Assembly: GCF_022570735.2 (NCBI RefSeq)
Contig: NZ_JANCNS010000001.1
Location: forward strand, 806,001-870,000
Origin: Christiangramia oceanisediminis
Lineage (GTDB): Bacteria > Bacteroidota > Bacteroidia > Flavobacteriales > Flavobacteriaceae
Direction: 5' to 3'
Length of the DNA: 64,000 nucleotides
Of this stretch, positions 41,932 through 51,295 are shown piece after piece; the first letter of the stretch is position 1, and every line of letters starts with the position of its first letter. Both the position numbers and the translations under genes were made by a program. The notes below the pieces were generated by a model that was given only the letters and a program-made list of their open reading frames with translations, ran no database searches and was not told where the DNA came from.

Positions 41932-41956
41932 GCTCTTTTCAGACAAATACTGAACT

Positions 41957-42544
41957 ATGTCCCAATTTTGGCTCTATTTTAGACTCGGCCTGGACCACGT
42001 ACTGGACTGGCAGGCATACGATCACGTGCTATTTTTGATTGTTCTGGTAGCAGCTTATGGATTTTCTACCTGGAAACGCGTTTTATGGTTAGTGACGCTT
42101 TTTACCATTGGGCATACCTTGGCGCTTTTCCTTTCGGTTTATGAAATAGTTCGGGTCGCAAGTGATTATGTGGAATTCCTGATCCCGGTTACCATAATAG
42201 CCACGGCGATATTCGACATTTTTACTGCCGGGAAAAAGGTTCAGAACACCAACTTTAACATGCTATACATCACGACCGTTTTCTTTGGGTTGATTCATGG
42301 ACTCGGTTTTTCTTCTTATTTCAAAATGATCGCATCGGCCTCAGAATCCAAATTCCTGCCATTGGTTGAATTTGCACTGGGAATCGAGATTGCCCAGGTC
42401 ATTGTGGTGCTGGCCGTAATGATCATAGGCTTTATTTGCCAGAATATATTCAATGTCTCCAAAAGAGACTGGATCCTGGTCACTGCTTCCTTAGTTATAG
42501 GAATTGTCCTGCCTATTCTCCAGGAAACTTACCTGGCACTTTAA
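41957..42544 (+). CDS. HupE/UreJ family membrane protein
   Basis: A 195-residue protein with about six membrane segments. The family signature is near the N-terminus, FRLGLDHVLDWQAYDHVLFL, followed by TLFTIGHTLALFLSVY and, in the second half, FGLIHGLGFSSYF and FALGIEIAQVIVVLAVMIIG, with conserved His and Glu residues inside the membrane. HupE/UreJ proteins are linked to nickel or cobalt permeation, so a metal-transport role is possible. No urease or hydrogenase gene is nearby, so the substrate is not fixed. It is followed by the dCMP deaminase gene 88 nt later. Confidence 0.88.
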   Translation: MSQFWLYFRLGLDHVLDWQAYDHVLFLIVLVAAYGFSTWKRVLWLVTLFTIGHTLALFLSVYEIVRVASDYVEFLIPVTIIATAIFDIFTAGKKVQNTNFNMLYITTVFFGLIHGLGFSSYFKMIASASESKFLPLVEFALGIEIAQVIVVLAVMIIGFICQNIFNVSKRDWILVTASLVIGIVLPILQETYLAL

Positions 42545-42631
42545 ATTAGGGAGCTGTTAGCAGTTTTTTTCCAATAATCTTTTAATTTGCAGCTTATTGA
42601 TAAATTCTGCAGCAATACACTTTTATGTCTC

Positions 42632-43063
42632 ATGAATAAAAAAAAACAGCTAAAATTTGATAAAGCCTATTTGAGAATTGCACGAGAATGGAGTAAATTA
42701 TCACATTGTAATAGAAAACAGGTTGGCGCGTTAATTGTAAAGGATAGAATGATAATTTCTGACGGGTACAATGGGACACCTACAGGATTTGAGAATTTTT
42801 GTGAAGATGAGGAAGGCTACACCAAATGGTATGTACTGCATGCCGAAGCCAATGCGATCCTGAAAGTCGCCGGTTCTACACAGTCCTGTAAAGATGCAAC
42901 CCTATATATTACCATGTCACCCTGTAAGGAATGTAGTAAGTTGATACACCAATCTGGTATAAAAAGACTGGTTTATCACATTGACTATAAAGATAATTCC
43001 GGGCTTGAATTTTTAAGAAAGGCCGGGGTTGAATTGGAACAAATAACAGAACTGGAAGATTGA
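42632..43063 (+). CDS. dCMP deaminase family protein
   Basis: A 143-residue zinc deaminase. HAEANAIL gives the zinc-binding His and catalytic Glu, and SPCKECSKLI gives the two zinc Cys; NRKQVGALIVKD is the usual N-terminal strand. It should turn dCMP to dUMP for dTTP synthesis; the ComEB subfamily shares these motifs. I start at MNKKKQLKF (42632) rather than 45 nt upstream, since the upstream residues do not fit the family. The stop overlaps the TTG start of the protease gene. Confidence 0.9.
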   Translation: MNKKKQLKFDKAYLRIAREWSKLSHCNRKQVGALIVKDRMIISDGYNGTPTGFENFCEDEEGYTKWYVLHAEANAILKVAGSTQSCKDATLYITMSPCKECSKLIHQSGIKRLVYHIDYKDNSGLEFLRKAGVELEQITELED

Positions 43064-44658
43064 AAGGCAGAAATAAAATATTCACACCCTTATTAATTAG
43101 CATTGCATGCGCCGCAGGGCTTATCCTTGGTGCACGGATGAATTTTGATACGTCTGATGAATTATTTTCTGCCAATCCCAAAAAACAGAAATTAAACAGG
43201 CTCATCGATTATATCGATTATGAGTATGTAGACGATGTGAACACCGATAGCATCGTGGATATCACCGTTAACAAGATCCTGGAGAATCTCGACCCGCATT
43301 CCGTTTATATCCCAAAAGAGGAATATGCGGCTGTCACCGATAATATGAAAGGTGATTTCGTAGGAATTGGCGTTAGTTTTTACAATGTTGGAGACACCAT
43401 TGTGGTCATAAAGGCTCTGGAGGGAGGTCCCAGCGAAAAAATTGGTATTCGAGGTGGAGACCGTATTCTGTATGCCAATGGCAACAGGCTCTTCAATACC
43501 GGCATCAGCAATGATTCCATCACCAACCAGTTAAAAGGAAAAGAAAATACCAAAGTAACCTTGAAAGTGCTTCGCAAAGGTCTTAAAGACATGCTAACCT
43601 TTAACGTAAAGCGGGGCAAAGTGCCCTTAAAAAGCGTGGATGCTGCCTATATGCTTACCGATGATCTTGGTTACATCAAGGTGAACCGTTTTTCGGAAAC
43701 CACTTACGCCGAATTCAAAACATCCATATCAGAACTCAAAAAGATGGGAGCCAAACAAATCGCTCTTGACCTGCGGGATAATCCCGGGGGATATCTTTCT
43801 GAAGCTATTAATATCGCCGATGAGTTTATAGGCGGAGAGAAACTGATACTTTTTACCAAAAACAAAAGCGGAGCCATCGAAGAAACCTATGCTCAAAGGA
43901 AAGGTGAATTCGAGAATGGAAAGGTCTTCGTGCTGATCAATGAAAATTCGGCCTCTGCCAGTGAGGTCGTGGCAGGAGCGCTTCAGGATAATGATGTTGG
44001 AACCATTGTTGGTCGCCGATCTTATGGAAAAGGCCTGGTTCAGCGGGAAATGGAGTTAGGCGACGGCAGCGCAGTGAGACTAACCATTGCCAGGTATTAT
44101 ACGCCTACCGGAAGATCCATTCAAAAACCATATGATCTCGGCAATGAGTCTTATTTTAACGACTATATGCGGCGTTATAAGAATGGAGAACTGAGCAACG
44201 AAGACAATATCGAGGTTAACGATTCGCTAAGATTCACCACTCCTGAGGGAAAAACCGTATACGGAGGCGGCGGAATCATTCCTGATGTGTTTGTTCCAAA
44301 GTATACCGATTCTGAAAAGGAGAAGATCAATTTCCTCCTTAGAAGCGGCTATATGAGTCGTTTTGTATTCGACATCCTGGAAAGGGACCGGCAGTATTAT
44401 AATTCGGTTTCCCGGGAAGATTTTGTGGAGGAAATAGAGATAACAGAAGAAATGATCGATGGTTTTGAAACATATATTCTCCTTGAAAGAGACCTTAGAA
44501 TCAACCTGAACGTTAAAAAACACAAACCGCTACTAAAGAAGTATCTAAAGGCCGAAATGGCTCAGCAACTTTTCGGAACTAATGCATTTCAACGATATTT
44601 AAATGAAGATGACCGAATAATTGAAAAAGTAATCGAGTTGTCTGAGGAAATTGAATAA
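43060..44658 (+). CDS. S41-family C-terminal processing peptidase (CtpA-like)
   Basis: A 532-residue exported protease. A TTG start overlaps the dCMP deaminase stop. It has an N-terminal hydrophobic segment (IFTPLLISIACAAGLILGA), then a PDZ domain (GIGVSFYNVGDTIVVIKALE, GIRGGDRILYANG), then the protease core with NENSASASEVVAGALQD and RSYGKGLVQREMELGDGSAV, giving the catalytic Ser and Lys. C-terminal regions resemble the 'DUF' tail of Bacteroidetes CtpA. It should work in the periplasm, cutting protein C-termini. Operon linkage with the small membrane gene 24 nt downstream is probable. Confidence 0.92.
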   Translation: MKGRNKIFTPLLISIACAAGLILGARMNFDTSDELFSANPKKQKLNRLIDYIDYEYVDDVNTDSIVDITVNKILENLDPHSVYIPKEEYAAVTDNMKGDFVGIGVSFYNVGDTIVVIKALEGGPSEKIGIRGGDRILYANGNRLFNTGISNDSITNQLKGKENTKVTLKVLRKGLKDMLTFNVKRGKVPLKSVDAAYMLTDDLGYIKVNRFSETTYAEFKTSISELKKMGAKQIALDLRDNPGGYLSEAINIADEFIGGEKLILFTKNKSGAIEETYAQRKGEFENGKVFVLINENSASASEVVAGALQDNDVGTIVGRRSYGKGLVQREMELGDGSAVRLTIARYYTPTGRSIQKPYDLGNESYFNDYMRRYKNGELSNEDNIEVNDSLRFTTPEGKTVYGGGGIIPDVFVPKYTDSEKEKINFLLRSGYMSRFVFDILERDRQYYNSVSREDFVEEIEITEEMIDGFETYILLERDLRINLNVKKHKPLLKKYLKAEMAQQLFGTNAFQRYLNEDDRIIEKVIELSEEIE

Positions 44659-44682
44659 TTTAAATTTTTGTTTAATTAAATA

Positions 44683-44970
44683 TTGAATTTCCTGTCTTCC
44701 TACTGGCTTTTCATACCCTTGTTTCTGTTCATCATAGCAGTGATATTCCGACTTCTGGATAACAGCACTCTTTTATTCCTGAAAAAGGACATATTAGTGC
44801 AATCTTCCAACGTTTCCAGGAAAGTATTAAAAAGGCATATCGTACTTAACGAAGATCCGGAATTTACCAGGCAACTTAAAAGAGCCCTGCTTTACAGAAA
44901 CTTCCAGCAAAGCTTCCTGATAATCGCAGCTATTAGCGTTCCACCAAGCCTGTATCTTTTCCTAAGCTAG
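44683..44970 (+). CDS. Small two-span membrane protein
   Basis: A 95-residue protein starting at TTG (no ATG fits). It has two hydrophobic segments, YWLFIPLFLFIIAVIFRLL and QSFLIIAAISVPPSLYLFLS, with a basic, helical middle region (RKVLKRHIVLNEDPEFTRQL). No family is recognised. It closes the group headed by the deaminase and S41 protease and its end overlaps that of the convergent FAD protein by 9 nt. Confidence 0.6.
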   Translation: MNFLSSYWLFIPLFLFIIAVIFRLLDNSTLLFLKKDILVQSSNVSRKVLKRHIVLNEDPEFTRQLKRALLYRNFQQSFLIIAAISVPPSLYLFLS

Positions 44971-45570
44971 CTTATCGTGAACCTTGGTATGTTCACCTTT
45001 GTTCCAATCGGTAAGTATATCTGTAGCCACTGAGGCGCCACTACCACTGGCAATTACAACCTGGCTCCTCCAGCCCGCCAATGTACCGGCCACATAAAGC
45101 CCCGGTTTTACCAGGTGATCATCATTCTTTAACTGAACCCTGTTCTTAGTGGGTTTCGCCTTTTTATGGGGAATAAGGTATGCTTCCAAACCCTTTATCC
45201 TGAAAGGGCTGTTATAGCCAATCGTTAAAACGACCTTTGCTGCCGAGTACTCTTTTTTATTGGTGATAACCCGGTAACCGCCCTCAATTTCCTGGATTTC
45301 CTTTACCTTTTCCTTCTCGATCCTTTGAAGTTTTGGATAGAGCTCCTCCAGCTGAGAAACAGCGCTGGATAATACATCCATGCCACTGGTGCCGGGGGCT
45401 ATTCCGAAGGCATTGTTCAGCAGAGCCGAATTGAGATGAGAAGCTTTTTGGTGAAGGATAATTCCTGCCTTCTTATTTTCGGCGTAAGGATTTTCCATAG
45501 CAGAGCCAATGACGAGGGCGCAGGATAATCCCGCAGCACCTCCACCTATGATCAAAACATCAAAATCCAT
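44962..45570 (-). CDS. Short FAD-dependent oxidoreductase
   Basis: A 202-residue flavoprotein. FDVLIIGGGAAGLSCALVIGSAM is the FAD-binding dinucleotide fold; PGLYVAGTLAGWRSQVVIASGSGASV is the second FAD motif, typical of thioredoxin reductase-like proteins (usually with GD, here GT). The central NADPH domain and the CxxC redox pair are missing, as in a group of short proteins about 200 residues long. The electron partner is unknown. It lies 3 nt after the small membrane gene of the MarC operon. Confidence 0.8.
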   Translation of the reverse strand: MDFDVLIIGGGAAGLSCALVIGSAMENPYAENKKAGIILHQKASHLNSALLNNAFGIAPGTSGMDVLSSAVSQLEELYPKLQRIEKEKVKEIQEIEGGYRVITNKKEYSAAKVVLTIGYNSPFRIKGLEAYLIPHKKAKPTKNRVQLKNDDHLVKPGLYVAGTLAGWRSQVVIASGSGASVATDILTDWNKGEHTKVHDKLA

Positions 45571-45573
45571 AAT

Positions 45574-45768
45574 TTACTGACGCTTTTTTTCGATCCCACG
45601 GGAAACCAATAGAATAAGCATAAGTACAATTACGCATAGACTCGCAAGGATAACGATCATGGCCTGACCGCTTTCGTCTACCAGCAGGTTACTAAAATCA
45701 AGCACGCTTACACTGATACCTATGAAGACAAGGGCCAGGAAAATAATGGTATATATAAAATATTTCAT
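45574..45768 (-). CDS. Small two-span membrane protein in the MarC operon
   Basis: A 64-residue protein with two spans, YFIYTIIFLALVFIGISVSVL and MIVILASLCVIVLMLILLVS, and a basic end RGIEKKRQ. Its start overlaps the MarC stop by 4 nt and it ends 3 nt before the flavoprotein gene, so the three are co-transcribed. No function is known. Confidence 0.75.
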   Translation of the reverse strand: MKYFIYTIIFLALVFIGISVSVLDFSNLLVDESGQAMIVILASLCVIVLMLILLVSRGIEKKRQ

Positions 45769-46346
45769 GAAAATAAACTCTGAATATTCTCGGCGAAGAG
45801 CTTAACGGCGATTGCCAGTAAGATCACTCCGAAAATCTTTCTAATTACACTAATACCCTGGCTTCCCAGTACCTTCTCGATTTTTGCGGAAGATTTCAGG
45901 ACCAGGTATACAAATATAATATTGATAAAGATAGCAACAATGATATTTGCCATTTCATATTCGGCTTGCAAAGAGACCAGCGATGTTAAGGTACCGGCAC
46001 CGGCGATCAATGGAAATGCCAGGGGCACGATCGACGCGGTTTCAGGAGCATCGTCTTTATACAAACTAATGCCCAGGATCATTTCGAGCGCCAGGAAGAA
46101 CAGAATGAAAGATCCGGCCACGGCAAACGAATTCACATCGATCCCGATAAGATTCAGGATCTCCTTACCTACGAACAAAAAGACCACCATGATGATTCCG
46201 GCCACCACCGAAGCCTTTTCGCTTTGTATATGCCCTAACTTTTTTCTTAGATCAATAATGATAGGAATACTGCCTATAATATCGATCACTGCAAACAAAA
46301 CCATACCTGCTGTAAATATCTGCCTGACATCAAATACCTTTAACAT
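45765..46346 (-). CDS. MarC family integral membrane protein
   Basis: A 193-residue protein with six membrane segments. FAVIDIIGSIPIIIDLRK is the N-terminal MarC signature, FFLALEMILGI and APETASIVPLAFPLIAGAGTLTSLV the central one, and GVILLAIAVKLFAENIQSLF the end. The family has no settled function despite its name and is not shown to export drugs. A 45-nt longer reading frame exists, but MLKVFDVRQIFTAG is the usual start. It heads the three-gene operon. Confidence 0.88.
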   Translation of the reverse strand: MLKVFDVRQIFTAGMVLFAVIDIIGSIPIIIDLRKKLGHIQSEKASVVAGIIMVVFLFVGKEILNLIGIDVNSFAVAGSFILFFLALEMILGISLYKDDAPETASIVPLAFPLIAGAGTLTSLVSLQAEYEMANIIVAIFINIIFVYLVLKSSAKIEKVLGSQGISVIRKIFGVILLAIAVKLFAENIQSLFS

Positions 46347-46469
46347 AGCATTCTTCTTTTTAAAATAGCCGGCAAAAGTAATTTTTCCCATCTGATTACC
46401 AATACCTAAGCCACGTTAAATTTGTGTAAATTTTATTCTCAAGTTACTTCCTTCTCCGCCCTATAAAAT

Positions 46470-46477
46470 TATCTTTG
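46470..46477 (+). promoter_or_regulatory. -7 element 4 nt before the DUF3109 start
   Basis: TATCTTTG exactly matches TAnnTTTG, with the ATG starting at 46482. The same distance is seen at umuD. Transcription would start at or next to the first base of the start codon. No clear -33 box is seen. Confidence 0.5.
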
Positions 46478-46481
46478 CAGC

Positions 46482-47054
46482 ATGTTTCAATTAGGTAAAA
46501 CTCTGGTCTCAGAAGAGATCATCAAGAATGATTTTGTGTGCAACCTTTCGGCTTGCAAAGGAGCCTGTTGTATAGATGGTGAAGCCGGTGCCCCGGTGGA
46601 ACCCGAAGAAAGGGAAATACTCGAAAAGATCTATCCCAAGGTAGAGCCTTTCCTGAGAAAGGAAGGTATTGACGCCATCAACCAACAGGGAGTATATATC
46701 ACCAGGGAAAATGGTGAAATAGAGACTCCGCTTATCAACGGTGCAGATTGTGCCTATGTGAACTTCGATGATAAGGGAACTGCTCTTTGCGCCATCGAAG
46801 AGGCCTACAACGCCGGAGAGATCGATTGGAAAAAACCGGTTTCCTGCCATCTTTATCCGGTAAGGATCCAGGAATACAGTTCATTCTCAGCCATCAATTA
46901 TCATAGATGGGAGATTTGTGATGATGCCTGCAGCCTTGGAAAGGAATTACAGGTACCTATTTACAAATTCGTAAAGGATGCCCTTATCAGGAAATATGGT
47001 ACGGAATGGTATAACGAATTGGAACAGATCGCGACCGAATTCAATAAAAAATAG
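46482..47054 (+). CDS. DUF3109 family protein (Cys-rich metal binder)
   Basis: A 190-residue protein. The family markers are FVCNLSACKGACCIDGEAGA near the N-terminus, NGADCAYVNFDDKGTALCAI, VSCHLYPVRI and WEICDDACSLG, giving eight or more conserved Cys residues as in the YkgJ/zinc-cluster group, probably an Fe-S or zinc site. DUF3109 proteins are widely conserved in Bacteroidetes but not characterised. It is monocistronic; a divergent MarC operon lies upstream. Confidence 0.9.
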   Translation: MFQLGKTLVSEEIIKNDFVCNLSACKGACCIDGEAGAPVEPEEREILEKIYPKVEPFLRKEGIDAINQQGVYITRENGEIETPLINGADCAYVNFDDKGTALCAIEEAYNAGEIDWKKPVSCHLYPVRIQEYSSFSAINYHRWEICDDACSLGKELQVPIYKFVKDALIRKYGTEWYNELEQIATEFNKK

Positions 47055-47294
47055 AAACCGGCTGTATTTCAATAGCTTATATTATTTAATCAACCGGAAA
47101 TTCCGTACTTTTATAATCTTCTTAATTTGAAGAATTTTCACCAGTTCAGGTCATCACCTGGATTCCCCCCGTTAAAAAATTTGAAAATCAAAAGTTGATC
47201 CATATTTCAATAATTTGAAGTATGAGCAATGTTAAAAATAAACACTCAATAATTTTAGTTAACCAACCAAAAGATTGGGTAATTCTGTTTTCTG

Positions 47295-47319
47295 AAAACC
47301 GGCAAAAAATGCCGGTTTT
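47295..47319 (+). terminator. Hairpin with T-rich tail upstream of nrdB
   Basis: AAAACCGGC pairs with GCCGGTTTT (9 bp) across seven A/T bases, followed by CTTCTTTT. It may end transcription from the DUF3109 side or a short leader RNA before nrdB. Confidence 0.65.
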
Positions 47320-47420
47320 CTTCTTTTCAGACCAAAAATATCAACATATTTAGAATAACAAATTCGCAATTGTGAACAGCTCATTTTAGGGAAGGCCTTA
47401 TTTCTCTTCATAAAATTATT

Positions 47421-47441
47421 AACAACTTATAATAGGTTGTT
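47421..47441. promoter_or_regulatory. Palindrome in the nrdB leader
   Basis: AACAACTTATAATAGGTTGTT is symmetric except for a couple of central positions. It lies about 180 nt before nrdB and could be a regulator site. Confidence 0.4.
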
Positions 47442-47617
47442 ATTCAGTGTTTTAAATACACTTTTTAACAAAGTTAAATGAAAACATTGAGTTTGAGCTG
47501 TTGAAAACTTTGTTGAAAACGTTTAACCGGCTACCTTTCAATTTAAACAAGTATTTTAAATATTTGTTAAACCATTAATTACCAAAGCACTAAAAGTCTT
47601 AAAAATTTAAAAATATC

Positions 47618-48595
47618 ATGGCCCAGACGGAACCAATTTTGCAGGAAAATAAGGATCGTTTTGTAATCTTTCCAATCAAGCATAATGACATCTGGGACTG
47701 GTATAAAAAAATGGAAGCCTGCTTCTGGACTGCGGAGGAAATCGACCTTCACCAGGACCTGAACGACTGGAGCCATAAACTGAATAGCGACGAAAGATAT
47801 TTTATCAAGCATATACTCGCATTCTTTGCAGCTTCAGATGGGATCGTAAACGAAAACCTCGCAGAGAATTTCGTAAACGAAGTGCAGTATTCTGAAGCCA
47901 AGTTCTTCTATGGCTTTCAGATCATGATGGAAAACATTCATTCCGAAACATATTCGCTTCTTATCGACACTTATGTAAAAGACGATAAGGAAAAGAATAA
48001 CCTGTTCAAAGCCATTGAAGTTTTCCCGGCTATCAAGAAAAAAGCCGACTGGGCTCTGAAATGGATCGAATCAGATTCATTTGCTGAAAGGCTCATCGCC
48101 TTTGCCGCGGTAGAAGGAATTTTCTTCTCGGGAGCATTTTGCTCGATCTTCTGGCTGAAGAAGCGCGGATTAATGCCCGGGCTTACCTTCTCAAATGAGT
48201 TGATATCAAGAGACGAAGGCATGCATTGTGATTTCGCAGTTCACCTGCATAACAATCACCTTGTCAATAAAGTGCCAAAGGCCAAGATCAGGGAGATCAT
48301 CATCGATGCCTTAAACATCGAACGTGAGTTCATCACCGAATCTCTACCAGTGAGTCTGATTGGAATGAACGCGAAACTAATGACCCAGTACCTGGAATTT
48401 GTAACAGACAGATTGCTGGTAGAGCTGGAGTGTGAAAAAGAATTCAACGTATCCAATCCATTCGATTTTATGGATATGATCAACCTGCAGGGTAAAACCA
48501 ATTTCTTTGAGAAAAGAGTAAGCGAATACCAAAAGGCAGGGGTGATGAATAAAGATAAAGAATCAGATGAGATCAGTTTCGACGCTGATTTCTAA
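47618..48595 (+). CDS. nrdB: Ribonucleotide reductase class Ia beta subunit
   Basis: A 325-residue beta subunit. [15 protein letters not shown] carries the first metal-ligand region, [15 protein letters not shown] the conserved Glu and His ligands, and [16 protein letters not shown] the second helical pair. The di-iron site generates the tyrosyl radical passed to NrdA. The C-terminus ends DEISFDADF, the peptide that docks into the alpha subunit. It precedes nrdA, reversed relative to the E. coli order but usual in Bacteroidetes, with a hairpin between. Confidence 0.97.
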   Translation: MAQTEPILQENKDRFVIFPIKHNDIWDWYKKMEACFWTAEEIDLHQDLNDWSHKLNSDERYFIKHILAFFAASDGIVNENLAENFVNEVQYSEAKFFYGFQIMMENIHSETYSLLIDTYVKDDKEKNNLFKAIEVFPAIKKKADWALKWIESDSFAERLIAFAAVEGIFFSGAFCSIFWLKKRGLMPGLTFSNELISRDEGMHCDFAVHLHNNHLVNKVPKAKIREIIIDALNIEREFITESLPVSLIGMNAKLMTQYLEFVTDRLLVELECEKEFNVSNPFDFMDMINLQGKTNFFEKRVSEYQKAGVMNKDKESDEISFDADF

Positions 48596-48604
48596 AGAGC
48601 AACT

Positions 48605-48628
48605 GCGCCGTGACCCCCAACGCGGCGC
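48605..48628 (+). other. GC-rich hairpin between nrdB and nrdA
   Basis: GCGCCG (48605-48610) and CGGCGC (48623-48628) form a perfect stem, extendable with one bulge. No T-run follows, so rather than a terminator it is likely an mRNA structure protecting the nrdB end or setting the nrdB:nrdA ratio. Confidence 0.55.
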
Positions 48629-48752
48629 TGGTTGACCTTTATATATAGAATCCGAATTAATCCTATTTTTCCAATAACGGGTTTTGCCCGCAGGATCCCT
48701 TTTTGCCTGATTCCAAGGCGAACTGGCTCCTGAATCAACTGAAAGACTTAGT

Positions 48753-51206
48753 ATGTATGTAGTAAAAAGAGACGGCAGGAAAGAACCCGTCATGTTCGAC
48801 AAGATCACGGCACGGGTTAAAAAGCTATGTTATGGCCTTAATGAACTGGTAGACCCGGTCAAGGTCGCCATGAGGGTCATTGAAGGGCTTTATGACAATG
48901 TTAGCACCAGCGAGCTGGATAACCTGGCCGCCGAGATCGCCGCGACCATGACCACTGCTCATCCCGATTACGCTAAGCTGGCCGCGAGGATTTCGGTCTC
49001 TAACCTGCATAAGAATACCAAAAAGACATTTTCTGAGGTGATGACCGACCTGTATGAGTACATCAACCCGCGCACAGGTGAATCTGCCCCCCTCATCTCA
49101 GATGAAATATACGAGGTAATTAAGGAAAACAGTGAAAAACTGGACTCCACGATCATCTACAACCGCGATTTTGGCTATGATTATTTCGGCTTTAAAACCC
49201 TCGAACGATCTTACCTTCTAAAGCTGAATGGCAAGATAGCCGAAAGACCTCAGCACATGCTCATGCGGGTTTCCATTGGGATCCATCCAGATGACCTCGA
49301 CGCAGCCATAGAGACCTATGAGCTGATGTCTAAAAAATATTTCACACACGCTACTCCTACACTTTTTAATTCGGGTACCCCGAAACCCCAGATGTCTTCA
49401 TGTTTCCTTCTTACCATGAAGGACGATAGTATCGACGGAATTTACGACACCCTGAAACAAACCGCGAAGATCTCTCAGTCAGCAGGAGGTATTGGCCTGT
49501 CTATTCACAATGTGAGGGCGACCGGCTCCTACATCTCCGGGACGAATGGTACTTCCAACGGTATCGTTCCGATGCTGAGGGTCTTTAATGACACCGCGCG
49601 GTATGTTGACCAGGGAGGCGGAAAACGCAAAGGTTCCTTTGCGATCTATGTTGAACCGTGGCATGCAGACATCTTTGATTTCCTGGATCTTAAAAAGAAC
49701 CACGGAAAGGAAGAAATGCGAGCAAGAGACCTGTTTTATGCTATGTGGATGCCAGACCTGTTTATGAAAAGGGTTCAGGCAGACGCAACCTGGACATTGA
49801 TGTGCCCTCATGAATGTCCGGGCCTTTATGACACCTACGGCGAAGAGTTTGAAGCTTTATATGAAAAATATGAAGCTGAAGACAAAGGCCGTAGGACCAT
49901 CAAGGCCAGAGAACTTTGGGAAAAAATCCTTGAATCCCAGATAGAGACAGGTACCCCTTATATGCTATACAAGGACGCAGCCAACAGGAAATCCAACCAG
50001 AAAAACCTGGGCACCATCAGGTCTTCGAACTTGTGTACAGAGATTCTGGAATATACCAGTGAAGATGAAGTCGCTGTATGTAACCTGGCTTCCATCGCGC
50101 TGCCCATGTTCATCAAAGGAAACGAATTCGATCACAAAGAACTGTTCCGAATTACCAAACGAGTAACCAGGAACCTTAATAAGGTCATAGATAGAAATTA
50201 CTACCCCGTAAAGGAAGCAGAGAATTCCAATTTACGACACCGCCCGGTTGGTCTTGGAGTGCAGGGGCTGGCAGATACCTTTATCAAACTGCGCATGCCC
50301 TTCACTTCAGATGAAGCCAAAAAACTGAACCAGGAAATATTTGAAACCATTTATTTCGCGGCTGTTTCTTCTTCGATGGAACTGGCTAAAGAAGAAGGTC
50401 CGTATTCCAGCTTCGAAGGCTCTCCGATCAGTAAAGGAGAATTTCAGTATAACTTATGGGGAATAAAGGATGAAGATTTAAGCGGAAGATGGGATTGGGC
50501 AAAACTCCGAAAACAGGTCATGAAAAATGGAGTTAGAAACAGCCTGTTGCTTGCTCCCATGCCTACAGCTTCTACCTCGCAGATCCTTGGAAATAATGAA
50601 GCATTCGAGCCCTATACTTCGAATATCTACACCAGACGGGTACTTTCAGGAGAATTCATCGTGGTGAACAAACACCTGCTGGAAGATCTTGTGGAAAGAA
50701 ACCTCTGGAACGATGAAGTAAAGAACGCCATCATGAGAAACAATGGCTCGGTGCAGGATATTGATGTAATTCCGGCCGACCTTAAGGAACTCTACAAAAC
50801 TGTCTGGGAAATGAGCATGAAAGATATCATAGACATGTCCAGGCATCGAGGATATTTTATAGACCAGTCTCAATCACTGAACCTGTTCATGGAAAATGCG
50901 AATTACAGCAAGTTGACCTCCATGCATTTCTACGCCTGGAAAAGCGGCCTGAAGACCGGAATGTATTATCTTCGCACGAAAGCAGCGGTGGATGCTATTA
51001 AGTTCACCCTGGAAAAAGAAACTAAAAAAGATCCTGTAGACAAAGAAACCTCGGTTCCTGAAAGAGCTGCGGAAATCGTAAAAAAGGAAAGTACAATTTC
51101 TCCGCAATCTGAAGGAGAAGCAGCCTTGAGCCCTGAGGAGTTGAGAGCGATCATCGCTCAGTCAAAAGACGCAGAAGGAGACGATTGCCTGATGTGCGGA
51201 TCTTAA
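48753..51206 (+). CDS. nrdA: Ribonucleotide reductase class Ia alpha subunit
   Basis: An 817-residue catalytic subunit. The N-terminal ATP-cone [20 protein letters not shown] (dATP control site) is present, followed by the barrel with [11 protein letters not shown] (redox Cys), [21 protein letters not shown] with the catalytic Cys, and the [20 protein letters not shown] stretch of the substrate site. The C-terminus has CLMC, the cysteine pair that is reduced by thioredoxin. A 75-residue linker with Glu and Lys precedes it. It follows nrdB by 157 nt and ends at a strong terminator. Confidence 0.97.
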   Translation: MYVVKRDGRKEPVMFDKITARVKKLCYGLNELVDPVKVAMRVIEGLYDNVSTSELDNLAAEIAATMTTAHPDYAKLAARISVSNLHKNTKKTFSEVMTDLYEYINPRTGESAPLISDEIYEVIKENSEKLDSTIIYNRDFGYDYFGFKTLERSYLLKLNGKIAERPQHMLMRVSIGIHPDDLDAAIETYELMSKKYFTHATPTLFNSGTPKPQMSSCFLLTMKDDSIDGIYDTLKQTAKISQSAGGIGLSIHNVRATGSYISGTNGTSNGIVPMLRVFNDTARYVDQGGGKRKGSFAIYVEPWHADIFDFLDLKKNHGKEEMRARDLFYAMWMPDLFMKRVQADATWTLMCPHECPGLYDTYGEEFEALYEKYEAEDKGRRTIKARELWEKILESQIETGTPYMLYKDAANRKSNQKNLGTIRSSNLCTEILEYTSEDEVAVCNLASIALPMFIKGNEFDHKELFRITKRVTRNLNKVIDRNYYPVKEAENSNLRHRPVGLGVQGLADTFIKLRMPFTSDEAKKLNQEIFETIYFAAVSSSMELAKEEGPYSSFEGSPISKGEFQYNLWGIKDEDLSGRWDWAKLRKQVMKNGVRNSLLLAPMPTASTSQILGNNEAFEPYTSNIYTRRVLSGEFIVVNKHLLEDLVERNLWNDEVKNAIMRNNGSVQDIDVIPADLKELYKTVWEMSMKDIIDMSRHRGYFIDQSQSLNLFMENANYSKLTSMHFYAWKSGLKTGMYYLRTKAAVDAIKFTLEKETKKDPVDKETSVPERAAEIVKKESTISPQSEGEAALSPEELRAIIAQSKDAEGDDCLMCGS

Positions 51207-51238
51207 AATTTTGGCTAATTCAAATTTGAATTAAGAGA

Positions 51239-51265
51239 GGGAAGTGGTTTTTACTTCCCTTTTTT
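51239..51265 (+). terminator. nrdA terminator
   Basis: GGGAAGT pairs with ACTTCCC around seven T/G bases, then six T. It lies 32 nt after the nrdA stop. Confidence 0.9.
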
Positions 51266-51267
51266 AA

Positions 51268-51275
51268 TACTTTTG
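51268..51275 (+). promoter_or_regulatory. Candidate -7 element of the dGTPase gene
   Basis: TACTTTTG matches TAnnTTTG, 20 nt before the start codon and directly after the nrdA terminator. A clear -33 box is missing. Confidence 0.35.
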
Positions 51276-51295
51276 AGCCACACCAAACCAAACCT

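Larger units (their letters stand above)
47055..47617. other. Long regulatory region before nrdB
   Basis: A 563-nt gap before the ribonucleotide reductase operon. It holds a terminator-like hairpin (47295-47319), an AT-rich palindrome (47421-47441), repeated GTTGAAAAC words (47500 and 47512), and a CAGGT/ACCTG hairpin at about 47157-47170. No classical NrdR box pair (ACACwATATCTwGTGT type) is evident. A 43-codon frame at 47222-47353 is possible but spans the hairpin. Confidence 0.45.

Noticed and set aside
47222-47353. 43-codon frame upstream of nrdB
   Set aside because: It runs through the terminator hairpin at 47295-47319 and has no supporting ribosome-binding signal; the coding impression is weak.
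49479-49811. Minus-strand frame inside nrdA
   Set aside because: It is a shadow of the nrdA coding strand; nrdA motifs run through the whole stretch.
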